A DNA stretch of 64,000 bases, from contig NZ_LGUE01000001.1 in NCBI RefSeq assembly GCF_001274775.1, positions 1,461,705 to 1,525,704 of the forward strand, written 5' to 3'. The DNA is from Rossellomorea marisflavi. Its GTDB lineage: Bacteria; Bacillota; Bacilli; Bacillales; Bacillaceae_B. Below are positions 1 to 8,075 of the stretch, piece after piece. A model generated the notes under the pieces. The model was not told the DNA's origin. It made no database searches and was given only the letters and a program-made list of their open reading frames with translations. The position numbers and the translations under genes are program-made. Each line of letters begins with the position of its first letter. The stretch's first letter is position 1.

Positions 1-591
1 TTCCTGTATCTCTTCTTCTGCCTGGGGAGACACGATGATATCCCGGTCCCTTTTGATTGCCACGATATTGATCCCGTATTTTGCCCGGATATCAAGGTCG
101 ATCAAGCTGTTCCCGCTGAGCTTCTCATTGGCAACAAGCTCGACGATGGAATGTTCGTCCGACAGCTCCAGGTAATCCAGCACATTATTCGAAACGATAT
201 TATGGGCGATCCTTCTACCCATATCCCTCTCAGGGTGAACCACCTGATTGGCACCGATCTTCCTCAGGACCTTTTCATGGTAGTCATTCTGGGCCTTGAC
301 GGTGATCTTCTTCACACCGATCTCCTTCAGCATGATGGTGGTGAGGATGCTTGACTGTATATTATCCCCGATGGCAACAATCACGTGATCGAAGTTGCGG
401 ATCCCGAGGCTCTTGAGGACCGACTCGTCGGTCGAATCCGCCACGACAGCATGTGAAGCGGTGGAGGAAAATTCATTCACTTTATCCTCATCCATATCGA
501 TGGCCATCACCTCCATCCCCTGATCGGCGAGGGAGCGTACGATGCTCCCTCCGAAACGACCCAAACCGATGACAACAAACTCTTTTTTCAT
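1..591 (-). CDS. ktrC: KtrC-type potassium channel regulatory subunit, partial (C-terminus beyond window)
   Basis: This is a cytoplasmic RCK (TrkA-like) subunit that gates a Ktr potassium channel. The gene runs off the left edge, so about 197 codons are visible and the last part of the C-terminal ligand-binding domain is missing. The N-terminus (MKKEFVVIGLGRFGGSIV) carries the Rossmann GxGxxG motif, followed by AIDMDEDKVNEF and VADSTDE, as in nucleotide-binding RCK_N domains; the RCK_C part begins near residue 135. The start is the ATG at 591. In B. subtilis the same place is held by ykqB/ktrC, which fits the synteny of the window. The membrane partner KtrD is not in the window. Confidence 0.88.
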   Translation of the reverse strand, partial: MKKEFVVIGLGRFGGSIVRSLADQGMEVMAIDMDEDKVNEFSSTASHAVVADSTDESVLKSLGIRNFDHVIVAIGDNIQSSILTTIMLKEIGVKKITVKAQNDYHEKVLRKIGANQVVHPERDMGRRIAHNIVSNNVLDYLELSDEHSIVELVANEKLSGNSLIDLDIRAKYGINIVAIKRDRDIIVSPQAEEEIQE

Positions 592-667
592 CTCCCATAC
601 CCCCTATTTTGCTATCCTTATTTTAGCATAAAATCCCGGTGAGTATAATTGGTCAGCTGCTAGGGGA

Positions 668-1681
668 TTATTTTTTCCCTTTCACATAATCTGCGTCGAA
701 TAAAAACAGGCGCATCAACAGATACAGGGATGGAATCAGCAGCAGCAAGCCGGCAATGAATACGATGATAAGGGCCGTCCCCATCACTTCGTTCGTTACA
801 CTTGAACCAATGGTGATAAAAGGCTTCAGGATATACGGCAAATGGGAGGCACCGTACCCGAAGAAAGCGAAAAAGAATTGAAGCATGACCGAAATGAAGG
901 CTAGGCCGAATTGTTTGCGGCGATAGATAAGCCATGTGGCGAGAGCAAAGAATAATAGGGATAGGCCGAACATCCACCAAATATCCATCGCATTCATAAA
1001 ATGCTCTTCGTTGTGATTCTTCAAGGACCAGAAAACCCATAGGCTCGCAATAATCGTAGGTGGGCTCCAGAAAAGGGCAAATTTCCTCAAAATCTCCCTG
1101 GAGGCCATATCCCCTGCCCTATTGGCATAGTAAGTCAAAAATGCCGCTGAAATGAATAGGACTGAAACGATTGACAAAAATACGACACTCCATGAGTAGG
1201 GACTGGTCAGAAGCTTTCCGGCCAGGAATGTCACGCCGTCATCGGTTTCCTTTAGGAAGCCTCCTTCGGATATGGTGAGCGCCGTGGATAAAGACGCCGG
1301 TATCAACAACCCCGTGGCCCCGTAAATGAACAAGTAACCTATGTTTTCCTTCGATCCGTAGTTACTGAATGCATAAAAGCTTCCCCGTATTGCGAGGAGG
1401 ATGATGGCCACGCTTCCCGGGATGAGGAGGGCCGTCCCGTAATAATAGGCGGTATCCGGAAAGAATCCTACCAGACCGACGAAGAAAAATACGAAAAATA
1501 CGTTGGTCACCTCCCATACCGGTGACAGATATCTGCTGATGAGCGCATTCATCGTGTGTTCCTTCCCTTTCATCCGGGCATAGAAGGCAAAGAAACCGGC
1601 ACCGAAATCGATCGATGCTACAATGAGATACCCATACAAAAAGATCCACAGGACGGAGATCCCGATCACTTCCAAACTCAT
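668..1681 (-). CDS. cydB: Cytochrome bd-type quinol oxidase subunit II
   Basis: Membrane subunit II of a cytochrome bd oxidase, 337 residues with about eight to nine predicted membrane helices. Motifs of the family are visible: an N-terminal GYLIVASIDFGAGF (the D/G-F-D-x-G-x-G type motif) and SPVWEVTNVFF, equivalent to the GNEVW-like loop. It follows the subunit I gene after 3 bases, so the two are one operon. The sequence looks closer to the short-loop, cyanide-insensitive-like type (B. subtilis YthAB) than to classical CydAB, but I cannot test this. No cydCD assembly genes are nearby. Confidence 0.9.
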   Translation of the reverse strand: MSLEVIGISVLWIFLYGYLIVASIDFGAGFFAFYARMKGKEHTMNALISRYLSPVWEVTNVFFVFFFVGLVGFFPDTAYYYGTALLIPGSVAIILLAIRGSFYAFSNYGSKENIGYLFIYGATGLLIPASLSTALTISEGGFLKETDDGVTFLAGKLLTSPYSWSVVFLSIVSVLFISAAFLTYYANRAGDMASREILRKFALFWSPPTIIASLWVFWSLKNHNEEHFMNAMDIWWMFGLSLLFFALATWLIYRRKQFGLAFISVMLQFFFAFFGYGASHLPYILKPFITIGSSVTNEVMGTALIIVFIAGLLLLIPSLYLLMRLFLFDADYVKGKK

Positions 1682-1684
1682 ATC

Positions 1685-3022
1685 CTATTCCTCCTTCCGG
1701 TTGGCTGGGAACCTTTTCTCAAGTTCCGCTTCTGCAGGTTTGTTTTTGAACATCCTGATGAGGACGACCACACACAAGATGCCGAGCATCAAGTAAAGGG
1801 CCAGGAACATGGCGAAAATCCAGGCGACGCCATCTGCATGGGTGGCTGCCTCGGCAATCTTCATATATCCCCTGAGGATCCAAGGCTGTCTTCCGACTTC
1901 TGCGTAGATCCATCCGAATTCAATGGCAAGCATGGCGAGTGGCCCACTTGCAACGATGCCCCATAGGAGCGGTTTATTGAATTCATTCCCCTTCTTCCAT
2001 TTCCACAGGAGGATGAATAAGAAGCTGATGAAAATACTGAACATCCCGATCGACACCATCCCATCGAACATATAGTGGATCCAAAGGGGTGGTCGTTCAT
2101 CTTCCGGAAAATCGTTCAGGCCGATCACTTCCGTATCGAATGAACTGCCTGCAAGAAAGCTCAAGAATCCTGGCAGTCGGATTTCATTGGAGATTTCATT
2201 ATTCTCATCGATTGTGCCAAAGACGATGAGATCTGCATTTTTCTCTGTTTCAAAATGCCATTCACCGGCTGCAAGCTTCTCCGGCTGATACTCTGCAAGG
2301 AATTTTGCCGAAAGATCCCCTGCAAGAGCTGCTCCAAGTGAAAAGACCAATGCCGCTGTCATAGTCATCCGAAGTGCCTTTTTATGATAGTCCCCTCCTT
2401 TTTTCAAAAGGATGGAGAAGGCGGCGATGGCTGCAAGGATGAAGGCCATTGTCATATAAGAAGTGGTAAGCACATGAAAAACCTTCGTAGGGGTGGCAGG
2501 ATTCAGCATGGCTGCAATCGGGTCGATTTCGATGGCTTTGCCGTCCTTAAGCTCGAACCCTTGAGGTGTATTCATGAATGCATTGACGGTCGTAATGAAT
2601 AATGCCGAAGCCGAAGAACCGATCATAATGGGCAGATTGAGAAGCCAATGGGTCCACTTGCCTTTAAACCGGTCCCACGTATAAAGGAAAATCCCAAGAA
2701 ATATAGCTTCAAAGAAGAAGGCGAACGTTTCCATGAAAAGCGGTAGGGCGATGATTTGACCTGCCACTTTCATAAATGATGGCCACAGCAATGAAAGCTG
2801 CAGACCGATCGCTGTTCCTGTAACGACCCCTACAGCAACAGTAATGGTGAACCCCCTTGCCCATCTTCTGGCCAGAAGGAGATAGTGGTTATCATTCTTC
2901 TTTATCCCTATAAACTCTGCGATGGCGATCATTATGGGCATCCCTACCCCGATCGTTGCAAAAATGATGTGGAAGATCAATGTACTCGATGTAAGCAATC
3001 TACTGATCATGACGCTATCCAA
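1685..3022 (-). CDS. cydA: Cytochrome bd-type quinol oxidase subunit I
   Basis: Subunit I carries the haems and the quinol site of this respiratory terminal oxidase, which reduces O2 to water in the membrane. Visible family motifs are an N-terminal helix with a conserved His (LIFHIIFATIG), METFAFFFEA with the two helix-III glutamates, KVFHVLTTSY with the b558 His, and the GRQPW motif near the C-terminus. I chose the TTG start at 3022 (445 residues), 8 bases after GAGGGGG; an in-frame ATG at 3010 is an alternative. The longer open frame to 3127 lacks a ribosome binding site and overlaps the promoter. The short Q-loop region resembles YthA-type enzymes. A sigma-A promoter and a Rex/Fnr-like palindrome lie upstream. 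Confidence 0.9.
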   Translation of the reverse strand: MDSVMISRLLTSSTLIFHIIFATIGVGMPIMIAIAEFIGIKKNDNHYLLLARRWARGFTITVAVGVVTGTAIGLQLSLLWPSFMKVAGQIIALPLFMETFAFFFEAIFLGIFLYTWDRFKGKWTHWLLNLPIMIGSSASALFITTVNAFMNTPQGFELKDGKAIEIDPIAAMLNPATPTKVFHVLTTSYMTMAFILAAIAAFSILLKKGGDYHKKALRMTMTAALVFSLGAALAGDLSAKFLAEYQPEKLAAGEWHFETEKNADLIVFGTIDENNEISNEIRLPGFLSFLAGSSFDTEVIGLNDFPEDERPPLWIHYMFDGMVSIGMFSIFISFLFILLWKWKKGNEFNKPLLWGIVASGPLAMLAIEFGWIYAEVGRQPWILRGYMKIAEAATHADGVAWIFAMFLALYLMLGILCVVVLIRMFKNKPAEAELEKRFPANRKEE

Positions 3023-3052
3023 AACTGATTCCCCCTCGTACGTTATACCCTT

Positions 3053-3080
3053 ATTATAAAACAAACCAAGAGTATGTGAA
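3053..3080 (-). promoter_or_regulatory. Sigma-A-type promoter of cydAB
   Basis: Read on the minus strand, TTCACA (3080-3075) is followed after 16 bases by a perfect TATAAT (3058-3053), about 30 bases before the TTG start. The -35 box differs from TTGACA by one base and is embedded in an imperfect second copy of the TGTGAA/TTCACA operator motif. Confidence 0.6.
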
Positions 3081-3098
3081 TTAGTGAACATGACTATT

Positions 3099-3116
3099 TT
3101 GTGACAAACTTCACAA
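3099..3116 (-). promoter_or_regulatory. Rex- or Fnr-like operator upstream of cydAB
   Basis: The minus strand reads TTGTGAAGTTTGTCACAA. This fits the Rex consensus TTGTGAA-N4-TTCACAA with one mismatch in the 14 fixed bases. It also fits TGTGA-N6-TCACA, the CRP/Fnr-type palindrome, exactly. Its centre lies about 61 bp upstream of the expected transcription start. B. subtilis cydABCD is a known Rex target, so redox control of this oxidase is likely; which protein binds is open. Confidence 0.6.
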
Positions 3117-3160
3117 ACTAACCTCATTCGATGTTATGGTACCATTTCCCTCTCACGGGT

Positions 3161-3197
3161 AAAAAAAACATCCCTGCCAGACCGGCCAGGGATGTTT
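3161..3197 (-). terminator. Intrinsic terminator after yknV
   Basis: On the minus strand a 10-bp stem AACATCCCTG/CAGGGATGTT is followed by a run of T. It ends the yknUV transcription unit, immediately downstream of the yknV stop. Confidence 0.8.
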
Positions 3198-3200
3198 CTT

Positions 3201-5021
3201 TTATATTGCTTCGATCATTCGGAACTGTGATTCTACTAGGTCGTAATAATCCCCTCTCTGTTCCATCAGCTGATCATGGTTTCCACTTTCCTTTATTCTT
3301 CCGTTTTCAAGGACGAAGATAGTATCAGAGTCCCTGATGGTAGAAAGCCTGTGGGCGATGATGATGGCTGTACGGCCTTTCAATAATTTTTTCAAGGCCG
3401 ATTGGATCTTCACCTCAGTCTCCGTATCGATGGACGCCGTTGCCTCATCCAAAATGATGATGCGGGGATTGGCAAGCAGGGCCCTCGCGAAAGAAAGAAG
3501 CTGCCTTTCCCCTACAGATAGAACGTTCCCGCGTTCTTCTACTTCGGTCTCATAGCCATTTGCGAGTTTCCCGATGAAATTGTCCGCTCCGATCGCTTCC
3601 GCAGCGAGTCGAACTTCTTCATCTGTCGCATCGGGACGTCCGAACCGGATATTATCCATGATCGTTCCAGAGAAAATGAACGTATCTTGTAGGACGATGG
3701 AAATCTGGTTACGCAGGCTCGCCACCGATACATCCCTTAAGTCATTCCCATCGATTGTGACCGCTCCTGCCGTCGGATCATAGAAACGACTGATCAAATT
3801 GGCGATGGTCGTTTTTCCTGATCCCGTATGTCCCACAAGGGCTACGGTCTGACCGGCCTTCATCTCGAGATTGATGCCTTGTAGGGCCTTTCGCTTATCA
3901 TCATAAGAAAACTCCACTTCGTTGAACTGGATATGACCGGCGATTTCTTTCATGGAAATGGCCTCGTCCTTCTCATGAACGATCGGCTTTTCATCAAGGA
4001 ATTCAAAGATCCTCTCTGATGAAGCCATCCCGATCAACAGTTGATTATACACCTGCCCGAGACGCGAAATCGGCTCCCAGAACATGCCTAGGTAAAAGGC
4101 GAAGGAAACGAATTCTCCCAGCTGCAAAGAACCGTTCTGTATCAGATGGGCACCATACCAGATCAAAACGGCCGTACCAACGGCATTGGTCATTTCGACC
4201 AGTGGTCTGAAGATGGCATTCTTCTTGGTGGCCGTTCTCCAGCTCTCGAAGTTTTCCGTATTGATTCCATCGAAGAACGCCATGTTTTCACGCTCCTGGG
4301 TGAAGGCCTGTGTCACCCTGACCCCTTGGATGCTCTCATTCAAGTGGGAATTGAGCTTTGCTTGTTTGAGCCGCACAAGCTGCCATGATTTCCGGATGTT
4401 CTTCCTCAACGTGGTGGAGATGAAGAACATGATCGGAAGGATGACCATGACGGCGAGGGTGAGCTCGGGACTTAGAGTGAACAGGAGGACGATGATCCCT
4501 GCGAGCAGGATGATATCCATCAATAGGTTGATGACCCCGTTTGTAAACAATTCTTGAAGTGAATTGATGTCGTTCATGATCCTGACAAGTATCGAGCCGG
4601 CTGAGCGCTGGTCGAAGAATCGGTGGGACAGGCTTTGCACATGACTGAACAGATGCTTGCGCAGGTCATAGATCACGCCTTGGCCCAGCTGATTCATCCA
4701 ACGTATCCTGAGGATGTTGGCACAGTAACTGATTACATAGAGTCCTGCAATCACACCAATCAAGGTCATCAGCAGACTTCCATCCTTCTGACGGATGGCT
4801 TTATCCAGCGTATACACCCCGATCAGAATCGGAATGATCAATCTGACGGCCGTTGTGATCAGTACCGTCAGGATGGACAGAGGCAACAGCTTCTTGGAAT
4901 ACGGTTTCAAATACGTCAGTAGCCGCGAAAGCTGTCCCCAGTTGAATGGTTTGTCGATCACTTGATCGGTTGAGTAGTGGAATCGGTCCATCACTTTTTT
5001 GTCATTTTTCATCTTTGTCAT
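3201..5021 (-). CDS. yknV: ABC exporter half-transporter, YknV-like
   Basis: A type IV ABC exporter half (606 residues): N-terminal six-helix membrane domain (about 40-330) and C-terminal ATPase domain (about 370-600). Walker A is GHTGSGKTT, the Q-loop is VLQDTFIF, and Walker B is IIILDEATASID with the catalytic Glu intact, followed by the switch His in IIAHRLS. The signature is LSVGE instead of LSGGQ, so this half supplies a degenerate signature. Its partner directly upstream has the complementary defect, which points to a heterodimer with one weak ATP site. Position between ykuT and ktrC matches B. subtilis yknUV. The substrate is unknown; multidrug or peptide export is possible. Confidence 0.85.
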   Translation of the reverse strand: MTKMKNDKKVMDRFHYSTDQVIDKPFNWGQLSRLLTYLKPYSKKLLPLSILTVLITTAVRLIIPILIGVYTLDKAIRQKDGSLLMTLIGVIAGLYVISYCANILRIRWMNQLGQGVIYDLRKHLFSHVQSLSHRFFDQRSAGSILVRIMNDINSLQELFTNGVINLLMDIILLAGIIVLLFTLSPELTLAVMVILPIMFFISTTLRKNIRKSWQLVRLKQAKLNSHLNESIQGVRVTQAFTQERENMAFFDGINTENFESWRTATKKNAIFRPLVEMTNAVGTAVLIWYGAHLIQNGSLQLGEFVSFAFYLGMFWEPISRLGQVYNQLLIGMASSERIFEFLDEKPIVHEKDEAISMKEIAGHIQFNEVEFSYDDKRKALQGINLEMKAGQTVALVGHTGSGKTTIANLISRFYDPTAGAVTIDGNDLRDVSVASLRNQISIVLQDTFIFSGTIMDNIRFGRPDATDEEVRLAAEAIGADNFIGKLANGYETEVEERGNVLSVGERQLLSFARALLANPRIIILDEATASIDTETEVKIQSALKKLLKGRTAIIIAHRLSTIRDSDTIFVLENGRIKESGNHDQLMEQRGDYYDLVESQFRMIEAI

Positions 5022-5028
5022 TCACTCA

Positions 5029-6783
5029 TCACCTCCCAGCCTGCAGAATTTTCTTTTGGTCTTTGTATTGAATATCATAGATGCGCTGATAAGGACCGTT
5101 GTTGGCAAGGAGGTCCTCATGTCTACCCCGCTCCGCCACTCTCCCATTTTCAAGAACCAGGATTTCATCAGCGTGCTTCAATGAAGAAATCCTATGGGCA
5201 ATGATGAATGTCGTCCGGTCGGACATGACGTTCTTCAGCGCTTTTTGGATGCGGAATTCCGTTTCCATGTCCACCGCCGATGTGGCATCATCAAGAACAA
5301 GGATAGAAGGGTCGAGGCAGATGGCCCTCGCAATGGCAATCCGCTGTTTCTGACCGCCAGACAGACCAAGCCCCCTCTCCCCAAGCTTTGTCTCATAGCC
5401 ATCGGGAAGGGTCATGATGAAGTCATGGGCCTGAGCAAGCTTTGCGGCCTTCTCTACGTCTTCCTGAGACGCTTCAGGACGCCCATACGCGATATTCGAC
5501 CTGATGGTGGAAGAAAACAGGAACGATTCCTGGAGCACGACGCCGATGTTCTGACGAAGGGATTTGATGGAATAGTCACGGATATCCATCCCATCTATGG
5601 TGATACTCCCTTCCTGAGGCTCGTAAAATCGTGTCAAAAGTTGAATGACGCTTGATTTACCTGAACCGGTCCCGCCGATCAGTCCTACGATCCTACCGGG
5701 TGGTGCGTTGAATGTAATGGACTCCAGGGCGGCATCTTCATCGAGGTCATTATAATGGAAGGAAACATCTTCGAATCTTACTTCCCCTTTCATGCGTGTT
5801 GCTTCAACCGCATGTACACCGTCCTTGATTTTCTCATCGACCTCAAGGATTTCAAGCAGCCTCTCTCCAGAAGCTTTCGATTGAGAAAACTGATTGATGG
5901 TGAATCCCAGATTCATGATCGGCCAGATGATATACCAGACCAGGCTGTAGAAGGCAACCAGTTCACCAGGAGCAAGGTTCCCATTCATCACGAGGTATCC
6001 TCCATAACCGAGAAGCAGGATGACACTCACATTGCCCAGAAACTCCATCAGTGGGAAATATTTCGCCCAGATATCAGAGGTGAAGAGATATTTGTCCTTG
6101 TAGTCACCATTTGAACGATTGAACTTACCGTTCTGGAACTCTTCCCGTGAAAGGGATTTGACCGTATTGATCCCGCTGATATTTTCCTGGACATTTGTGT
6201 TTAATTTCCCGAATGATTTCCTGATCCCCCGGAAAGCGGGATGAACAGCCTTATCGAATTTAAACACCGATATGGCCAAGAATGGGAGGGTCGCCAACGT
6301 GATGAATGTCAGTGAAGGAGAATAGTAGAACATCACACAAAAACTGACGGACACCAATAGGAAAAAACGGAGGAGTTCCGAAAAGCCGAATGAAAGGAAA
6401 AACCTGAACGCTTCTACATCGGCAGTCAACCTGGACATGAGGTCACCGGTCTTCGCATTATCATAGTAGCTGAAAGGAAGGAATTGCAGCTTTTGGTACA
6501 GCTCATTGCGAAGGCGATATACCGACGTAATCCCGAACAGATCTCCGAAGTACTGCTGAATGAACGTGCCGATCCCCTTCAGTGCCATGATTCCGATAAA
6601 ACCGAAGGCAAGGTAAGGAATCCACTGATAGTCGCCTTTTAGAATAACATCATCGATGGTGATTTGGAGGATGATCGGGTACACGACCGTGATACCCGTG
6701 ACAAAGATGAGGAAAATCATCGAGATGAGGAATTGCGACTTGTACGGCCAGTAAAAATCTTTTAATTTCTTAAACGTATCCAT
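5029..6783 (-). CDS. yknU: ABC exporter half-transporter, YknU-like
   Basis: Partner half of the heterodimeric ABC exporter (584 residues). It has six membrane helices in the first about 320 residues and an ATPase domain with Walker A GGTGSGKSS, a canonical LSGGQ signature and Walker B ILVLDDATSAVD. In this Walker B the catalytic Glu is replaced by Asp, as in the degenerate half of exporters such as BmrC or TM287. The stop lies 7 bases before the yknV start, so both are co-transcribed. The ATG at 6783 follows AAGGGAG. A 10-3-10 palindrome (6820-6842) lies just upstream. Confidence 0.85.
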   Translation of the reverse strand: MDTFKKLKDFYWPYKSQFLISMIFLIFVTGITVVYPIILQITIDDVILKGDYQWIPYLAFGFIGIMALKGIGTFIQQYFGDLFGITSVYRLRNELYQKLQFLPFSYYDNAKTGDLMSRLTADVEAFRFFLSFGFSELLRFFLLVSVSFCVMFYYSPSLTFITLATLPFLAISVFKFDKAVHPAFRGIRKSFGKLNTNVQENISGINTVKSLSREEFQNGKFNRSNGDYKDKYLFTSDIWAKYFPLMEFLGNVSVILLLGYGGYLVMNGNLAPGELVAFYSLVWYIIWPIMNLGFTINQFSQSKASGERLLEILEVDEKIKDGVHAVEATRMKGEVRFEDVSFHYNDLDEDAALESITFNAPPGRIVGLIGGTGSGKSSVIQLLTRFYEPQEGSITIDGMDIRDYSIKSLRQNIGVVLQESFLFSSTIRSNIAYGRPEASQEDVEKAAKLAQAHDFIMTLPDGYETKLGERGLGLSGGQKQRIAIARAICLDPSILVLDDATSAVDMETEFRIQKALKNVMSDRTTFIIAHRISSLKHADEILVLENGRVAERGRHEDLLANNGPYQRIYDIQYKDQKKILQAGR

Positions 6784-6819
6784 GTATTCTCTCCCTTCAG
6801 TAAAAACAGTGCATTACTA

Positions 6820-6842
6820 AATATATCGAGTTTCGAAATATT
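6820..6842 (-). promoter_or_regulatory. Palindromic operator candidate before yknUV
   Basis: AATATATCGA-GTT-TCGAAATATT is an inverted repeat with 9 of 10 positions paired, 37 bp before the yknU start codon. This is a typical place and size for a MarR/TetR-like repressor site. No regulator gene is adjacent, so the binding protein is unknown. Confidence 0.45.
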
Positions 6843-7101
6843 TATCTACCCTTTTTTCACATTTTTTTGTTTTTTTGAAATTGTCCTTCTTTAATGGAGC
6901 AACCTCATTATAATCTTTTCTGTCTGGAAAGGAATCGGTCGGATGACCGAGGGAATGATATGCGGTCCTCCCCTTCTCACGACCTTGCGTTTTGGTCTGT
7001 TCCTATTCCCTTTTGTCTTCACAAAAGGAATTCCTACCCTCGAACCGTTTACCCAGAAACGGAAAAGGGAATATAGAGAGGGGTTTAGGGCAAATCACCC
7101 T
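6843..7101. other. Intergenic region between divergent yknU and ykuT
   Basis: No convincing gene. It holds an A/T-rich stretch (6841-6890) belonging to the yknU upstream region and an 8-bp hairpin CCTTTTGT/ACAAAAGG (7009-7028) with a CTTC loop and no T run. The ykuT promoter starts at 7102. Confidence 0.4.
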
Positions 7102-7132
7102 TTGACATAACCCGGACCCCATTGTGTATACT
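7102..7132 (+). promoter_or_regulatory. Possible sigma-A promoter of ykuT
   Basis: A perfect TTGACA (7102-7107) is followed by TATACT (7127-7132). The spacing of 19 bases is longer than ideal, so the promoter may be weak or regulated. The start codon is 38 bases downstream. Confidence 0.45.
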
Positions 7133-7170
7133 ATAAAAGTTCACCATTTACACAGAAAGGATGTTTTTGC

Positions 7171-8034
7171 TTGAATTACATACTAGGAAATAGTGCAGTA
7201 GGAAAACTCATGGACTTCGATTGGAATGCACTTCTTGTGAAGATCGGCATAGGAGCCATCCAGATCATCGCCATCTGGATCGCTTTCCTTGTAATCAAAG
7301 GGGCTGCCAATAAAATCATCACTCGCGCCTTTGATCGCTATAGTAAACGGAATGATGTGTCCACCGGACGGGCCCAGACCCTCCAGAGCCTCACGAAGAA
7401 TATCATCGGTTATGTTCTTATCTTTATCTTCTTTGTTACCATCCTTCAGATCTTCGGCATTCAAGTGACCGCGATCCTTGCCGGGGCTGGAATCGTCGGT
7501 TTAGCCGTCGGATTCGGTGCACAGGGCCTCGTGAGCGATATCGTGACGGGATTCTTCATTCTATTGGAGAAACAGGTCGATGTCGGTGACTATGTGACAA
7601 CTGGCGGATTCGATGGGATCGTGGAAGAAGTCGGGTTGAGGACAACCCATATCCGCGGTTTCGATGGTACGCTTCATTACGTGCCAAACCGGGAGATCTC
7701 AAGCGTCAGCAATCACTCCCGAGGAAATATGCGAGCCCTTGTAGACATTGGCATCTCCTACGATGACAACATTGATGAAGCCATCGTGATCATGCAGGAA
7801 GTGTGCGACAGACTGGCGGCAGAAGACGAAAATATCGTGGAAGGCCCGAATGTAGTCGGCGTCCAGAACCTTGGTGACTCGGATGTCGTCCTGAGGGTCC
7901 TCTGCAAAACGAAGAATATGGAGCAATGGGGAGTCGAAAGGAAAATACGCAAAGGGATCAAAGAAGCCTTTGATCGCCACGGCATCGACATCCCATTCCC
8001 CCATCAGGTCTTCATCGAGAAAAAAGAACAGTAA
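7171..8034 (+). CDS. ykuT: Small-conductance mechanosensitive channel, MscS family (YkuT)
   Basis: MscS-type channel that opens under membrane tension during hypo-osmotic shock. The 287-residue protein has three N-terminal helices. The pore helix has the Gly/Ala-rich pattern VTAILAGAGIVGLAVGFGAQGLVSD split by the usual kink, followed by GFFILLEKQVDVGDYV and the beta domain with YVPNREI. The TTG start at 7171 follows AAAGGA by 9 bases; an in-frame ATG at 7210 would remove 13 residues. The gene stands alone and ends in a terminator shared with the convergent operon. B. subtilis has ykuT at the same syntenic position. Confidence 0.9.
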   Translation: MNYILGNSAVGKLMDFDWNALLVKIGIGAIQIIAIWIAFLVIKGAANKIITRAFDRYSKRNDVSTGRAQTLQSLTKNIIGYVLIFIFFVTILQIFGIQVTAILAGAGIVGLAVGFGAQGLVSDIVTGFFILLEKQVDVGDYVTTGGFDGIVEEVGLRTTHIRGFDGTLHYVPNREISSVSNHSRGNMRALVDIGISYDDNIDEAIVIMQEVCDRLAAEDENIVEGPNVVGVQNLGDSDVVLRVLCKTKNMEQWGVERKIRKGIKEAFDRHGIDIPFPHQVFIEKKEQ

Positions 8035-8036
8035 GC

Positions 8037-8070
8037 AAAAAGCGAAGGGATTAGTTCCCTTCGCTTTTTT
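8037..8070. terminator. Bidirectional terminator between ykuT and the VWA operon
   Basis: A 10-bp stem AGCGAAGGGA/TCCCTTCGCT (8041-8050, 8056-8065) is flanked by AAAA on the left and TTTTTT on the right, so it can work for both convergent transcripts. Confidence 0.85.
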
Positions 8071-8075
8071 GATCT

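Noticed and set aside
3023..3127. N-terminal extension of CydA to 480 residues
   Set aside because: It crosses the TATAAT promoter box and the redox operator, and the TTG at 3022 has an excellent ribosome binding site.
7009..7028. CCTTTTGT/ACAAAAGG hairpin as a terminator
   Set aside because: No T run follows on either strand and no gene ends nearby.
6894..7076. 60-codon plus-strand frame upstream of ykuT
   Set aside because: No ribosome binding site, odd composition, and it lies just before the ykuT promoter; probably chance.
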